From the NCBI RefSeq assembly GCF_023065955.2, contig NW_026623050.1, forward strand, positions 26,804,501 through 26,868,500: a stretch of 64,000 bases of DNA, in the 5' to 3' direction. The stretch comes from Ursus arctos (Eukaryota; Chordata; Mammalia; Carnivora; Ursidae). The position numbers and the translations under genes are program-made. The notes below the pieces were generated by a model, which saw only the letters and a program-made list of their open reading frames with translations, was not told the origin of the DNA and did no database searches. Positions 47,201-58,564 of the stretch are shown here, one piece after another (within the stretch, counting starts at the first letter, position 1; every line of letters starts with the position of its first letter).

Positions 47201-50200
47201 CTCTCACCCCAGTGTGCTATTCAAATCCACACTAACCTAGGAAGAAACACCTTGGTCTGTTTACACTGCTTGTGTGAGAATTGGGGAAGGCAGGGCTGAA
47301 AGCCGCGGTGGGAAGCAGTGACGTCATTGGTGGCCGCTCTATCATTAAATGACTTCAGTCAAATTTGGCCATTTTCTGATCGTTAGGAAACGGACTATAT
47401 TTATTTAGATGGACCAAGGGAGGGGGAAAAAAAGAAGGAAACTGTTCTATAGAAATTCCTGGGAACCTTTCTTTTGTGCCTCCTCCTGCTCTAAGTCCTG
47501 ACCTGTCTCTGTATAAAGCATCTCTGCTAAGATCTCCTCTTCTTTTCAGATTCTCCTCACGGTGTCAAACCCTCTTTGCAATTCCCGGCGGCAAACGAGC
47601 TGTTGTGATGGCCTGAAAGATAGGCCGTGCGGGAACATCAGAGGAGGGGTGCAGGGTGATTGTTAGGTGGGGAAGATGAAGGCCTTGTCTCTGTGAGCTC
47701 CCTGGGAACCCGCGGCAATGCCCGAGGAACAGAAATGAACCCATTGCCCCTCGACTGGCTGAAAGGCGCTTGGTTTTTCAATTTGCACCGGGTGGCAGGT
47801 TTCTCCAGGGACAACGAGCCTTGTTTTTAATTCACTAATAGGAAAATGGTAATGGTCCTTTCCCTGTAGCTCACCGTCCTATATACTGAAGAGATTTCCT
47901 GCTTTGAGGAATGGTTAAGAATCCTATCCTAGAGCAGAATGAATGAATATGTAATTCCTTCGGTGTTTAAGACAGCTGCCCTCAGAGCTGCATTTTGCTC
48001 TAAGTTTTAGGCTTCTTAGTACTTTTTATTTTTTTCTTTTAACCATGAGGACGTGTCCAAGCCTAAATCCCAGTTGCCACGCCTTTCTAGGCACAAAAGC
48101 AGCAGGGACCCCAGCCAGAGGACCATGGAAGATCAGTAGACAGACCTACACAGCGGGTTATCAGCGCTATTAGAATACATGCCCTCAAGAATCTTAAACC
48201 TCTACTGATGGTGTTCTTTAAAATCCCAAGGTTTGGCTCAGCAGGAGTAAATATCCACACCCTCCTCCCTGTCAGATTGCTCTCAAGGCCAGCCCCGTTG
48301 GAAGCACACAGACCCCCACCCACAGCTGCTGTCTTTCTGCCCGTCATCCCGCGCAGGGTCGCCTGCTTTTCTTTCTTCCGTCGGCCCATTACCTAGTCTG
48401 GAATCACATGGGTGGAATGGAATGCTCTTTCCCACGTGCGCTCGCTCAGGGTTGGGTGCCCCATAGAAGCTGTACAACAGCTCTTATTTCTCTGAGAAGC
48501 TGAAGCATGGCCTTGCCTCTCGCGGCAGAGGTGAAGCTCAGATTTGGGGACTGAGCTTACCCAGTGTGTACCAGATACCAGCTCCAGTGCTCATTAACTG
48601 ATTCTGACTTGACTGTAAGTATGTCTGCTTGGTCATCCTCAGGTTTGGATTGGTAGAGGAGGTTTTTTTCAGAAGAAAAAGAAAGGGGAACACTTCTTGG
48701 GCTTCTCTTATTCCTGTTCTTCCTGCCTTTGTCTCAGGTCAGGAGAGAAGGGAGCCAGTGCTCTTGGGTTGTGGTTTGAGATGGGAGCTTGGATAGCATG
48801 CCACTTTCTAGGTGTTGGTTTTATCATCTAGAACGTTGGGGATTTGGAACTAAGGTCCCGAATCTTTTAAGGTCTTAAGGTTCTTCCAACCCCCCCAAAG
48901 TCTGTGGATCTTTGATTCTGGTACCCATGTGGAAATTGTTTCTCCTAGACTCCTGTGAGATTTTGCTATGAGAACGTTCCAAGGAGCTGGCCCAGGGGTC
49001 AAGAGGATCTTGTCCTAATGGGCCCCAAGCAGTTGGCTAAGTGAATTTACCCCTTCATTGCTGTTGTGCTAGACATTCTGTTACATGGAATGTCTACGTG
49101 AAAACTGTCGTGACTACCTAAAATTTCACCAGGGGGAAAAGTAGCATATTCGGTGGACTCGGGTGGCTCAGGGTGCCCAGAGTGGAAGCAGCATTCAGAA
49201 ATGACCTAGTATCTGTGTATACCATCCTTTCTGATGCTCGGTGCTACCTCCAGCAGAAATAGCTTTTCCTTTTTTGAAAATGAAAAAAAGTGGTTGCTGT
49301 AGCTTGGTCTTCTGTTCCACATTATTCAGGATCCTGTCTCATGAATAACAACGGGCTGCAGATACATGATTTTAGTGCCCAGGCTCAAAAAATATATATC
49401 CTTTCTTCATCTACTGGCACAGTTCATGAAACTACACAATTAGAAAACTGTTCCTTGGGATTTACCTCAGCTAATCATCTTTTCATTTTGAATAAGTTCA
49501 AGTAAAGGTTGGTGGCTCGATCAGATGCCTGCCTTCCTAAGAGGCTGAGAGGGTTGGTGGAAAGTAGAAAAGGGGATGGGAAGAGTCTGGGGAGGTAAGA
49601 ACAGGAGGAATGAGCTGTACAAAGGGGAGGCTCGTCAGCTTCCATTGAGCTAGAAGCCACATCATCCCAGCCGAAGGGGGTGTGATTGGCCCCTGGTGCA
49701 CCTAGGATTTCAGTTCCTTTGACACCAAAGTCCATTCCTGCCCTCTGCCTGCTACACTGGTTTGCCTGTGCTGGGGCGACCCCTGTCAGGCTTCTGCTGG
49801 GTAGCACCACCCTGCCTCCCAGTGTATTCCCAGATTGCTCTGAAGCCTGGTGGGGCCTGACCTCAAGGAGTCTATGGTATTGATGGTGCAACAAGATTAG
49901 AGGAACAGGACACAGTGCAGGTCACAGGTGCTAACTCCACATTTATGGAGCACATGAGTGACAGAACGGAGGCCACATGTGTGAGCAAGAAATAGCATGT
50001 GGGGTTGCCATTGGGTCTGAAAGAATGACAGAATTGGTGAGGTTAGAAGAGAGGTCAGTGCCTACGGATGAGCCGAGGCACGCCATGCATGGTATTAGGG
50101 AAGATGGTAAATTAGCCAGGCTCGTGGGAATGCCTCTGAAGATATTAGCATGGCGGATGTGTAATTATTGTCCCGAGCTGCCAAAACTTGATTGGAATGT

Positions 50201-50659
50201 AGTTGTTTTTCAGAAATAGCCTTTAAAGCATACGTGCCTGCCTACGCTTGCCTTCCTGAAAAATAGAAACATTCTCAGATCTGGTTTGTTTCAGAATGCT
50301 GGGGCCTCTGGTTTTTTGTTCACTAATTGTCTAAATTGGCTTTTACATATTGCTCATAACAGTTGAATTAAAAGTTTAATTGGTCATTTAACGGAGAAAT
50401 TTATTTTCTTCTACAAATACAACTGCCTTCTCAAATGTAGTGCTTTGCCGGGAGGAAGGGATGCCGTCGCCAGGTCACAGGCTGTGGGCTCTGATAGTCT
50501 TGTTCTTCAGCAGGTGGGGTCTGGGTTGGGGAACCTCAAGTCCCAGGGTTAACCCTCTGTTAGGCAGCCTCTCATGAATCACAGGCTGGTTCCTAGATTC
50601 TCCTCATCTAGGCCATTAGTCAGTGTAGCTGATCACTCAGTGCCACTGTGTTACCTGCT

Positions 50660-51010
50660 ACTATTTTTTTAAAAAAGCTATTGAAGCATAACATGGATAA
50701 AAACACACATCGTATGTGTAGAGCTCAGTGAACATACACCTAGGTAACTGTAGCCAGATCAGGAAATAGAACATGACCAGCGAAGCCCTCTTTGGGCCCC
50801 TTAGTCGTACCTGCTCTGAAGGGTGACCTGACTGCTAATACCTTAAATTAGTTTCACCTCTTTTTGTACTTGGTATAAATGGAATCCTGCAGTAGGTACA
50901 TTTTTGTGTCTGGCCTCTGTAAATACTATGTTTATGAGATTTGTCTATATTGTTGGGGGTAGTTCTAGTCCATTCCTTCCTGTTGGATTCCACTTTGCTC
51001 ATTTCAGAAT
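50660..51010 (-). mobile_element. Old L1 3' end (L1M-type)
   Basis: 'ctattgaagcataacatggataaaaacacac', 'gccagatcaggaaatagaacatgaccagc' and 'tggtataaatggaatcctgcagtagg' are antisense L1M 3' end motifs. Confidence 0.75.
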
Positions 51011-51466
51011 GGTAGATATGGAAGCCCTGTCTCCGTTATTCATTCAGGGATATCCAGTAAAAGTTAGAAAAAGTTGAAAATACTATGCAATGTGAGGTAT
51101 TTTTATAACTTGGGAGGGAATAAACTTAAAGTGAAAATAGAAGGGAAGAGCCCAAAGGTTATAGTGTGAAAAGTGGGGAAGAAAATGGTTCAGCTGCAAG
51201 GTCGTATGAGCGGGAAGTCGATGGACTTTGAGGTCAGCTGCCCTGGGAGCCACATATTAAACTTTATTTCTTATGATCGCTAACTGAGTCACTCTGGCAG
51301 ATGGCTTGATCTCTCCAATTAGTCCTTATTTTTTTTTTTTTTATGAATTCACCAAACATTTTTGGTATTCCCATTAAATCACGTTCTTCCACTAGGGGAT
51401 GATTGCGGTGGCCGGGAGTGGTTTGTGCATCTCAATGGGATAATGTCTCCGTGTTTCTCCCATCAG

Positions 51467-51607
51467 GCCCTAGATGGGGATTTCTCCGAAGACAACCGCA
51501 ATAAGTGTCGCATTGCCACCGCACCCTTGATCGAGGCTGTGGAGAACCTGACAGCGTTCGCATCCAACCCTGAGTTTGTCAGCATTCCTGCCCAGATCAG
51601 CTCTGAG
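51467..51607 (+). CDS. TLN2: TLN2 exon R (R8 end, return to R7)
   Basis: 47 codons, ALDGDFSEDNRNKCR to PAQISSE (TLN1-eq. 1545-1591). This is the last helix of R8 and the chain's return to R7. Acceptor CATCAG, donor GAG|GTAGGG, phase 0. Confidence 0.97.
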
Positions 51608-52064
51608 GTAGGGAGTCTTTGCAGCAAAGGTAACTCTGGGGTCTTTGGCTAGTCTGTGTGGCACCGAACGATCATGAACAGTTAAGAACTCCAAAAGCTC
51701 TGTCTTGTAGGGCGTCGTTGTTGTCCATGATGATACCTGCACAGAGTTCATGACACTCAAGGTATACACATCTCTTAAGTGGTAATGCCTTAGCTTTATG
51801 TGTTGAGAATAAGCTCTGTGCCTAAGTTTGGGGCTGATTCTTTCTTGGTATGTGCTGTATTCGAAAATGGTATTTAAGAGTGAGCGTGGACCCAAGTGGC
51901 TGCTATCCAGGCTCCGTGTGAACCAGCCGCCATAGTTTCCTCACCTCTGTGTCTCTTTCCGAAGAACACAGGTAGTGACTTGGTCAAGAACAGGACCTTC
52001 CAGAGCCCAACTCATTCACTTAATCTGTGCACCCTGCCCTTGCCCCTCTTCTGTTTGCTCCCAG
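51608..52064 (+). other. TLN2: Intron R/S
   Basis: 457 nt, the shortest intron in the window. No repeat is recognised. Confidence 0.85.
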
Positions 52065-52246
52065 GGCTCCCAGGCACAGGAACCCATTCTGGTCTCAGCC
52101 AAGACCATGCTGGAGAGTTCGTCATACCTCATTCGCACTGCACGCTCACTGGCCATCAACCCCAAAGACCCGCCCACCTGGTCTGTGCTAGCTGGACACT
52201 CCCACACCGTGTCTGACTCTATCAAGAGTCTCATCACATCTATCAG
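52065..52246 (+). CDS. TLN2: TLN2 exon S (R7 second half, KANK site)
   Basis: 60 codons plus two bases, GSQAQEPILVSAKTM to SLITSI(R) (TLN1-eq. 1592-1652). It gives the last helices of R7. The Trp codon at 52179-52181 and the Ser codon at 52212-52214 match talin-1 Trp1630 and Ser1641, which complete the KANK groove with exons N and O. Acceptor TCCCAG, donor AG|GTTAGT, phase out 2. Confidence 0.97.
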
Positions 52247-53326
52247 GTTAGTTTGTCCTCCAGAAATTGCTAGGGGCCTGCATCTGAACAGGGCAGAAGG
52301 AGGATGAGCCCAACAGGACTTCGGTTTAGCAGCAATGTAGCTGATCGTTATCATCACCTTTTTGTTTGGCTCTTCGGGACCAGTGGTAGTGCTGGGCACG
52401 ACAGTAGCTAACTTAAACACCGTATGTCCGAAACTGTTCCAAACGTTTGACCTGTGTTACCGTATTTCTTCATCACAATAACCTTGTGAAGTCAACACTG
52501 CCATTGTCGCCATTTTACCGATGAGAGAAGTCAGGCAGAAAGGACTTAGGGAGTGTTCTCATGGTCATCCCTGATCTGATGGTTCTAGTCCCAGTCCTAC
52601 CATTGCAGTACATTGTCTATACCTAGGAGCTGAGGCAGAGAATACCACTGTTTTTTAGTAGGATTTGAGGTTCCCTGATTTTGCTAATAAGGCAAAAAGA
52701 ATATTCTAGGTCCCGCAGTAACTCTGGGCATCTCTGAGCTCCTTGGCAATGGTATGAACCTGAAAAATCCCCAGAGCTGGTGTAACATCTCTGAAGTTGA
52801 CTGCAGTTAATACCCATGGCATGGAATGCACCCTTTCCCTTAGCTAGGCTTTGCTCTTTGATTGCTTTGGAGACTCAGCTCCACTGTTCTCTTATCCAAT
52901 GCCTTACAAAGGAAAATCCACTAAACATTTTAACTCCTACCGTAGGACCTTGTGAATAGTATGCAATGTATAGAGTACAGTATGTTTGCACTGGCAATAG
53001 CACTGACCTTCTAAGGAAGAGTAAGAGTCCTATGCTTAAGCCACTGACGTCCAAATAGTTTGATTAGCAGGTGCCTATCATCAGCCTGAAATGAGAAACA
53101 GCATCATATCCTTCCCACCAGAAACAGAGTTAACACAACAGTTACGTGAAGAAATGCATGGGCTCTGCAGAGAGCCATTCCTAAGCAAGGGTCAGAGATT
53201 CCACTCCTGAAACACAGCAGTCAAATGTGGTAGAAAGTAGGCAGGGGCTCCCAGCCCACCAGGGCTGCAGCAAGTTGTGGGAGTTGAACCCTGAGGAATC
53301 TATTTGACCTGCCCTGTTCCTTCCAG
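52247..53326 (+). other. TLN2: Intron S/T
   Basis: 1.1 kb with an antisense MIR (52425-52560). Nothing else is recognised. Confidence 0.8.
52425..52560 (-). mobile_element. MIR SINE, antisense
   Basis: 'ttcttcatcacaataaccttgtgaagtcaacactgcc' and 'gccattttaccgatgagagaagtcaggcag' are the antisense MIR core. Confidence 0.75.
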
Positions 53327-53459
53327 GGACAAGGCCCCTGGACAGAGGGAGTGTGACTACTCCATCGATGGCATCAACCGATGCATCCGGGACATCGAGC
53401 AGGCCTCGCTCGCAGCCGTCAGCCAGAGCTTGGCCACAAGGGATGACATCTCTGTGGAG
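53327..53459 (+). CDS. TLN2: TLN2 exon T (R7-R9 link, R9 start)
   Basis: Completes the split Arg and encodes 44 codons, DKAPGQRECDYSIDG to RDDISVE (TLN1-eq. 1652-1696). This is the first helix of R9. Acceptor TTCCAG, donor GAG|GTAGGC, phase 2 in and 0 out. Confidence 0.97.
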
Positions 53460-54034
53460 GTAGGCCGGGGCTCTGTGACCGGATCAGAGGTCTCTGGAAG
53501 TGCTAAAGACTCAGCATCAGGCTTCAGGGGGTGGGGAAGGGGACCAAACACATTTTTGATGCTGGCATTTTGTCACTGAACCACCTTCTCCTGGAACCCA
53601 CCAGAGAACTTTTTGGAGGGAGGCAAATGCTGAGTAGAGAATGAGGGTTTGGCGGAAGAACACATGTGCTGCTAGAGTGAAAATGACCAATATGGCTGAA
53701 ATTTGGGGGAAAAATGGCAGATGAAAGCATGCCCGTAAGGTGAGGGTACCATATTCAGTTTCACACAACAGTAGAGCCAGCCAAGTCATGGAAATGTTGA
53801 GTGTTTTTTTGTCCTATTTTATCAATGTATGTTTTGACCAATGGGCATATTTAGCATTAAACTCTACACATTTGGTCCAGTCAGAGATAAAGGATTATGT
53901 CCTAAATTACCCAATATCCAGTGTTGGGAACCGTTTGCATTATATTTTTAACTCAGAGCCACGGCCCTTTTTTTTGCCGGTTTTTTCTGTTAACCTGTCC
54001 AAAAGCCCTTGATTCCCACTTCCTTCTCTCTGTC

Positions 54035-54080
54035 GAAAGTGCCTGACACTCAGCAGGTGCTTAATAAATATGGATGGTCT
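54035..54080 (+). mobile_element. MIR 3' tail remnant
   Basis: 'agtgcctgacactcagcaggtgcttaataaatatggatgg' matches the MIR 3' end. Confidence 0.6.
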
Positions 54081-54259
54081 GTTTACTGACATGTCCCTTA
54101 CCGCCCCTGAATTCATCAACAGTGAACTTTGCCTGCTGTCTCTAAGCAGTGGGCCCGGAGGTGGTCTTGCTCATTTTTATTAATAGAGCTGTCGATTTTA
54201 CTCCAGCTCTGCTCCCCTCCCCCACTGTCAAGAAAAGAAAGAAGAAATATTCTCATCCT

Positions 54260-54570
54260 ATGCAGAATGTTACAATTATTGTCAACCTTTTATTAAAGGA
54301 GGGACCTGCATACAGAACGGTGTGTGTGTCGTAAGTGCACAGCTTGATGAATTATCACCAACTGAGCACAGCCTTTAGTTCGTGCCCAGATCAAGAAACA
54401 AAAATGACCAGCACCTCGGAACTGCCCCCACAGGCCCCCACCTTTCACCACCCCTCTCAGAGCGTATCCTCTGTCTTCCCTTCCTCCCTAGGAACAAAAT
54501 CCCTCCCTTCGAACTGTGTGTGCTCCTTGCTTATACCACATTTATTTTAATAAGCTGTCTGTAATAAGAT
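54260..54570 (-). mobile_element. Old L1 3' end (L1M-type)
   Basis: 'cagcttgatgaattatcaccaactgagcac' and 'gcccagatcaagaaacaaaaatgaccagcacctcgg' are antisense L1M 3' end motifs, a relative of the copy at 50660. Confidence 0.75.
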
Positions 54571-54596
54571 AGCATTGCTGAGATATTCTTGCATTT

Positions 54597-54755
54597 TGTT
54601 TTGATTTTTACTTATTTGAGACCAAGGGGGCACGAGAGGGAGAAGCAGACTCCCCGCTGAGCAGGGAGCCCGATGCAGGACTCGATCCCAGAGCTCTGGG
54701 ATCATGACCTGAGGCAAAGGCAGACGCTTAACAGACTGAGCCACCCAGGCACCCC
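54597..54755 (-). mobile_element. Carnivore SINE, antisense
   Basis: 'acttatttgagaccaaggggg', 'cgctgagcagggagcccgatgcaggactcgatccc', 'gggatcatgacctgag' and 'ctgagccacccaggcacccc'. Imperfect duplications lie at 54584-54595 and 54756-54768. Its CT-rich part is shortened. Confidence 0.95.
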
Positions 54756-55437
54756 TATTCTTGGCATTCTTGACTATAATCACATAATGAGCAGAAAGAT
54801 GATAGTAAACTGAATAAGATCCTTGGAAGTCTGGGTGTTTCTCTCCACCTTCCTCCATCTTTCTATCTCTGTCTCTCTTTTTTCCTTTGTATCCCCAGGA
54901 TTTTGTTTTCCATTTGTCATGTTAGATTGCTCTTCTCATTAACTAACCTCTGCCTGGAGCCCCAGCCTGTGTGCAGGATTGTTCAAAGGGAAAGCAGCAT
55001 GGGCCAGAGTCTCATTTCTGAGAAGCAGAACATTGACACTTTGTCAGAAATTACCACGTTCCATGCTAGCATGTGAAGACCTAAACCGTCCAGTGTTGTG
55101 GTCCCTTAATCCTGAATCCATCAAGCAGACTTCCTAGGACGAGTCCTACAAAGGCTCTGATCTGTCCTGCTGTAGTTAATGTTCACCTTGGAATTCCCCA
55201 TCTCCCTCAAACTCCAGCATCATCCAGATCCTTGGCCTCATGTCCTCACAGCATGAGTTCAGTTCTTCTCTCAAACCTGAGAAGAAATACCTTGGGGTAT
55301 TTTTACTGTTTGCATCCACATCACCAAATACAATGCAAGTACTTAGAGCCTGAGCTGAGCTCAGTGGGTTGCTCACCTGGCCTTTTCACAATGTGCTGTC
55401 TGGGAAATGGTCCTGCTTTCAGAGAGCTGATCTCATG

Positions 55438-55470
55438 TCTCCTCTCCCTCCTCTCCCTCCTCTCCTCCCT
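55438..55470. repeat. Pure pyrimidine tandem tract
   Basis: A repeated CCTCTCCCTC unit gives an uninterrupted C/T run on the plus strand, about 470 nt before exon U. Such tracts can form triplex DNA. It is too far upstream to be the exon U polypyrimidine tract. Confidence 0.75.
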
Positions 55471-55943
55471 TAAGGGGTTCTTAGTTCTGAGGACACAGAC
55501 ACCTGGATGTTCCCCCAGACCCCACATTAGTTCCCCCCATTCGAACAAAGTTGTCTTCCCTTTTTGGAAGGGAAATGTTCCTTACTTCCAGTAGTTATGC
55601 TGAATAACTCAGAGTAAGGGTACCAGCAACATCACTTAACACTGTGGTTGGTGTGAGTGAGGAGCCCGTAGAAAAACTATCCTTCCTGCCTCGTGTCACT
55701 CAGGGCTGGAAGTGTGGGGGCTCTAGCCCAAGGGAGCGGAGGGTCCCTGGGGAGGGCAGGGTGGAGTGGTAGCTACGCAGCTCACCCAAGAGAGGGATTA
55801 TCCATTATAGATACAGTGGATATTTTGATACCCATTTCTCGTGACCTCCCTTGTCTTTCACGTGGGCCTTTTTATTTTTAAATCAATGTGGCTACATGGT
55901 GAATTGCCCTCGGGTGGATTTGACAGCTCTCTCTCCTTATCAG

Positions 55944-56045
55944 GCCCTGCAGGAGCAGCTAACTTCAGTGGTCCAGGAAATTGGGCACCTTATCGATCCC
56001 ATTGCCACGGCGGCGCGGGGAGAAGCAGCTCAGCTAGGACATAAG
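55944..56045 (+). CDS. TLN2: TLN2 exon U (R9)
   Basis: 34 codons, ALQEQLTSVVQEIGH to QLGHK (TLN1-eq. 1697-1730). This is a middle helix of R9, the bundle that binds the F3 part of the head in autoinhibited talin. Acceptor TTATCAG, donor AAG|GTAACA, phase 0. At 102 nt, skipping would keep frame. Inverted SINEs flank it (54597 minus, 58371 plus), and a G-quadruplex motif begins 46 nt after it. Confidence 0.97.
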
Positions 56046-56090
56046 GTAACACGCCCCAAAGGGATCCTGCTGAGGGCGTGCGTGAGTGAT

Positions 56091-56113
56091 GGGGGCGGGG
56101 GTGGGGGCACGGG
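56091..56113 (+). other. G-quadruplex motif in pre-mRNA
   Basis: Four G runs (5, 5, 5 and 3 G) are separated by loops of 1, 1 and 3 nt on the transcribed-RNA-sense strand, 46 nt downstream of exon U. Confidence 0.7.
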
Positions 56114-57365
56114 ATTGATCGCTGACCACTTCAGGGTCTGTTTCCACCTAGAGTTCAAACAGAAACTGGAGTGACATCTTTCTGGCTATGGCGGGACTTT
56201 CCAGCCAGCAAGACATTTAGTCATCTGTTGCTCTTGACCTTCCCTGGATGAGCCAGAGACGGTCGTTGACATTGCTAGTCTGCTCTCTGCCATCTTCTAT
56301 CCCACGCTGGCTGGCCTCATTCTCACGTGTTTAGGGGTACATGTTCTTCCATGGCTTCTGCCTGTTCTCACACGAGCGAACAGAGCAGACTTGCAAACTT
56401 CCCTCTGGACAACCAGGCCTCCCTGGCCCATTCCAGAGGAGCCCTTCAACTGAGAGCTCATATCCGCATTTTGTAAGTACTGACTAATGTTTTGCCTGTT
56501 TGAGGTTCATTTTGCAAATCCTCCAAGGGTAGTTGCCTTGTCCAGCAGCCTGTGTCTCAGCAGAGAGAGGGCAAAAATTGGATTTTTAACAGCCTTTGGG
56601 GTTTCCTAACATTTATCAGTGCTGATGTCAGTATCGATGTGCATATCCAGAAAACGCAGCGGCCAAAATCTTTTCAGCAGGTATTGATTTTAGAAAATCA
56701 GCATTCTTGCTTTTTCACATGGTGGAACAGCTGAAGGGCCTACTAAGCTTCCTGCTGGTTCTGAGAGGTTTTTGAGATTTAAAATGACCAGTGTCTCTGT
56801 ATGCTTCCATGTGTGGCAAATTTCATTTCTCAGCTGAGTTCCTTTATAGTGAGAAGAGGGCTTGTCCACCTGTGTGAAGAGGTTTAGAGGGTGGGGGGCC
56901 TGGCCTTGGGGCCAGAGCTCTGCCGGCCGGTGGGCTGGAGCGCTGCCCACGTGCCTGCTTCAGGGAACTAAGTCTGGCAGAGTAGCCAGACTTCATCTCA
57001 GCAGTTACTTTTGATTCCAGTAGGAATTTTGTAAGAAAACATATCCAGATTTCTAGGGCCACAATCCTTGTCCCTGCCCATATGGTGTTAGTATGGAAGA
57101 TTAGTTCCTATGTCAGTGGGTGGCATCAAAGAAAAATAATATATTTGTGTCACTTGAGTTACAAATTTACTCTTGGACCTTTGGGTAAACCAGTCTCACT
57201 TTCTAAGAGAGAGTTCTGGACGAAGGAAGCCTCCGGCCCTCTATCTGGAAGGGTCCCGGATTGAGAGTTGATGCCTACCTGGTTCCTCATTAGGACACTC
57301 AGGTGGGGCCCCAGATGAGCTTCAGATCACTTAGGAGTGATACGTGCAAATTCTCAGACCACGTG

Positions 57366-57800
57366 TATTAGTGTGCTAGAGCCACTATAACAAATTACTG
57401 CAAACTGGGTGGCTTAAACCGACAGAGACGTAATCTTTCACAGAGTCTAAAATCAAGGTGTCGGCAGGGCCGGACTCTTTCTGGAGGTTCTGTGGGAGAA
57501 TCTGCTCTTTGCTCTTCTGGCTTCTGGTGGCTCCTTGGTGTTCTTTCGCTATATCATGCCAGTGTCTGCCTCTGTGGTCAGGTTGTCTCCTGCTCTTCTC
57601 TTTGTCTTCCCTTCCCCTGTCTCTTATTAGAATACTTCTTAATAGATTGAGGACCCATCCAAGTAATCCAAGATGATCATTTGGAGATCTTAAATACATC
57701 TGCAAAGACCTTTCTTTCCCAGTAAGATCAGATTCACAGGTTCCAGGAATTTGGACACAGACGTATCTTTTTTGGGGCCACCACTCAATCCTTTGTGCCC
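57366..57800. repeat. Old interspersed repeat, family not assigned
   Basis: 'gtattagtgtgctagagccactataacaaattactgcaaactgggtggcttaaac', followed by 'aaaatcaaggtgtcggcagggc' and 'cttctggaggttctg', is a familiar widespread mammalian repeat. I do not recall its family with certainty. Confidence 0.65.
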
Positions 57801-57984
57801 CCCTAGGCCCAGGGAGACAACATCATACACTAAAGACTCAAAATTCCATATTATTTTAACTTCTCTGCTAATCCAGGTAAGGATATTTCCTATTCTGTCA
57901 TGTCTCAAAAACGGAAGTTATCGTCTTTGCTGAGCTCCCTAAATACAGGAAAAGGAACATCCTTTCAAAAACTTTTGCCTACAA

Positions 57985-58235
57985 TACATGAGTAATAATG
58001 ACACCTAGCATTTATTGAGTGCCTGCTACATGGTAGGCATTGTGCTAAGTACTTTTATGTATGCTCATGTAATCCTTCTAACAGTCTTGTGGAGCTTAGC
58101 GCTAATATTAATCCCCATTTTATGGAGAAGGAAACGGAAGTTGGGTAACAGGAAGCAGGTTGCCTGAGAGTTCTCATTAAGGAATTGACACACGGGATTC
58201 ACATCCAGTGGCTCTGACACTGGAGCTTTCTCTCT
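57985..58235 (-). mobile_element. MIR SINE, antisense
   Basis: 'gcatttattgagtgcctgctacatggtaggcattgtgctaagtactt', 'taatccccattttatggagaaggaaac' and 'gggattcacatccag' give a nearly complete antisense MIR. Confidence 0.9.
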
Positions 58236-58370
58236 CCATCACCCAGCCGTAATGCCTCCATGAGGGCACCAGCTTAGTTGTGTTTAATTATCCTCAGCAC
58301 ACAGCAGCCCTTGACATTTTACAGTTGCATTGATGAAATGTACTTTTAAAATTAAAAAAATTAATCTAGA

Positions 58371-58564
58371 GGGGCGCCTGCTGGCTCAGTCAGTTAAGCA
58401 TCTGACTCTTGATTTCAGCTCAGGTCATGATCTCAGGGTCGTGAGATCAAGCCCCACGTTGGGCACCATGCTTAGCGCAGAGTCTGCTTGAAATTCTCTC
58501 TCTCTCCCCCTTCCCCTCCACTTGTGTGCACTCTCTTTCTAAATAATTAAATGGGGGGGAAATG
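58371..58564 (+). mobile_element. Carnivore SINE, older variant
   Basis: 'ggcgcctgctggctcagtcagttaagcatctgactcttgatttcagctcaggtc' is the head of a diverged sense copy, with a short 'taaataattaaat' tail. The 8-bp AATCTAGA flanks it (58363-58370 and 58565-58572). Confidence 0.95.

Larger units (their letters stand above)
45655..51466 (+). other. TLN2: Intron Q/R
   Basis: 5.8 kb. It holds a triple TGACTCA cluster (45971-46025), an antisense MIR (47030-47200), a CpG-richer stretch (47540-47860), TAATTA-containing unique sequence (49960-50420) and an old L1 3' end (50660-51010). A 178-codon open frame at 46320-46856 matches nothing I know. I name nothing in the rest. Confidence 0.8.
53460..55943 (+). 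other. TLN2: Intron T/U
   Basis: 2.5 kb with a MIR tail (54035-54080), old L1 3' end (54260-54570), a SINE (54597-54755) and a pure pyrimidine tract (55438-55470). The rest is unassigned. Confidence 0.8.
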
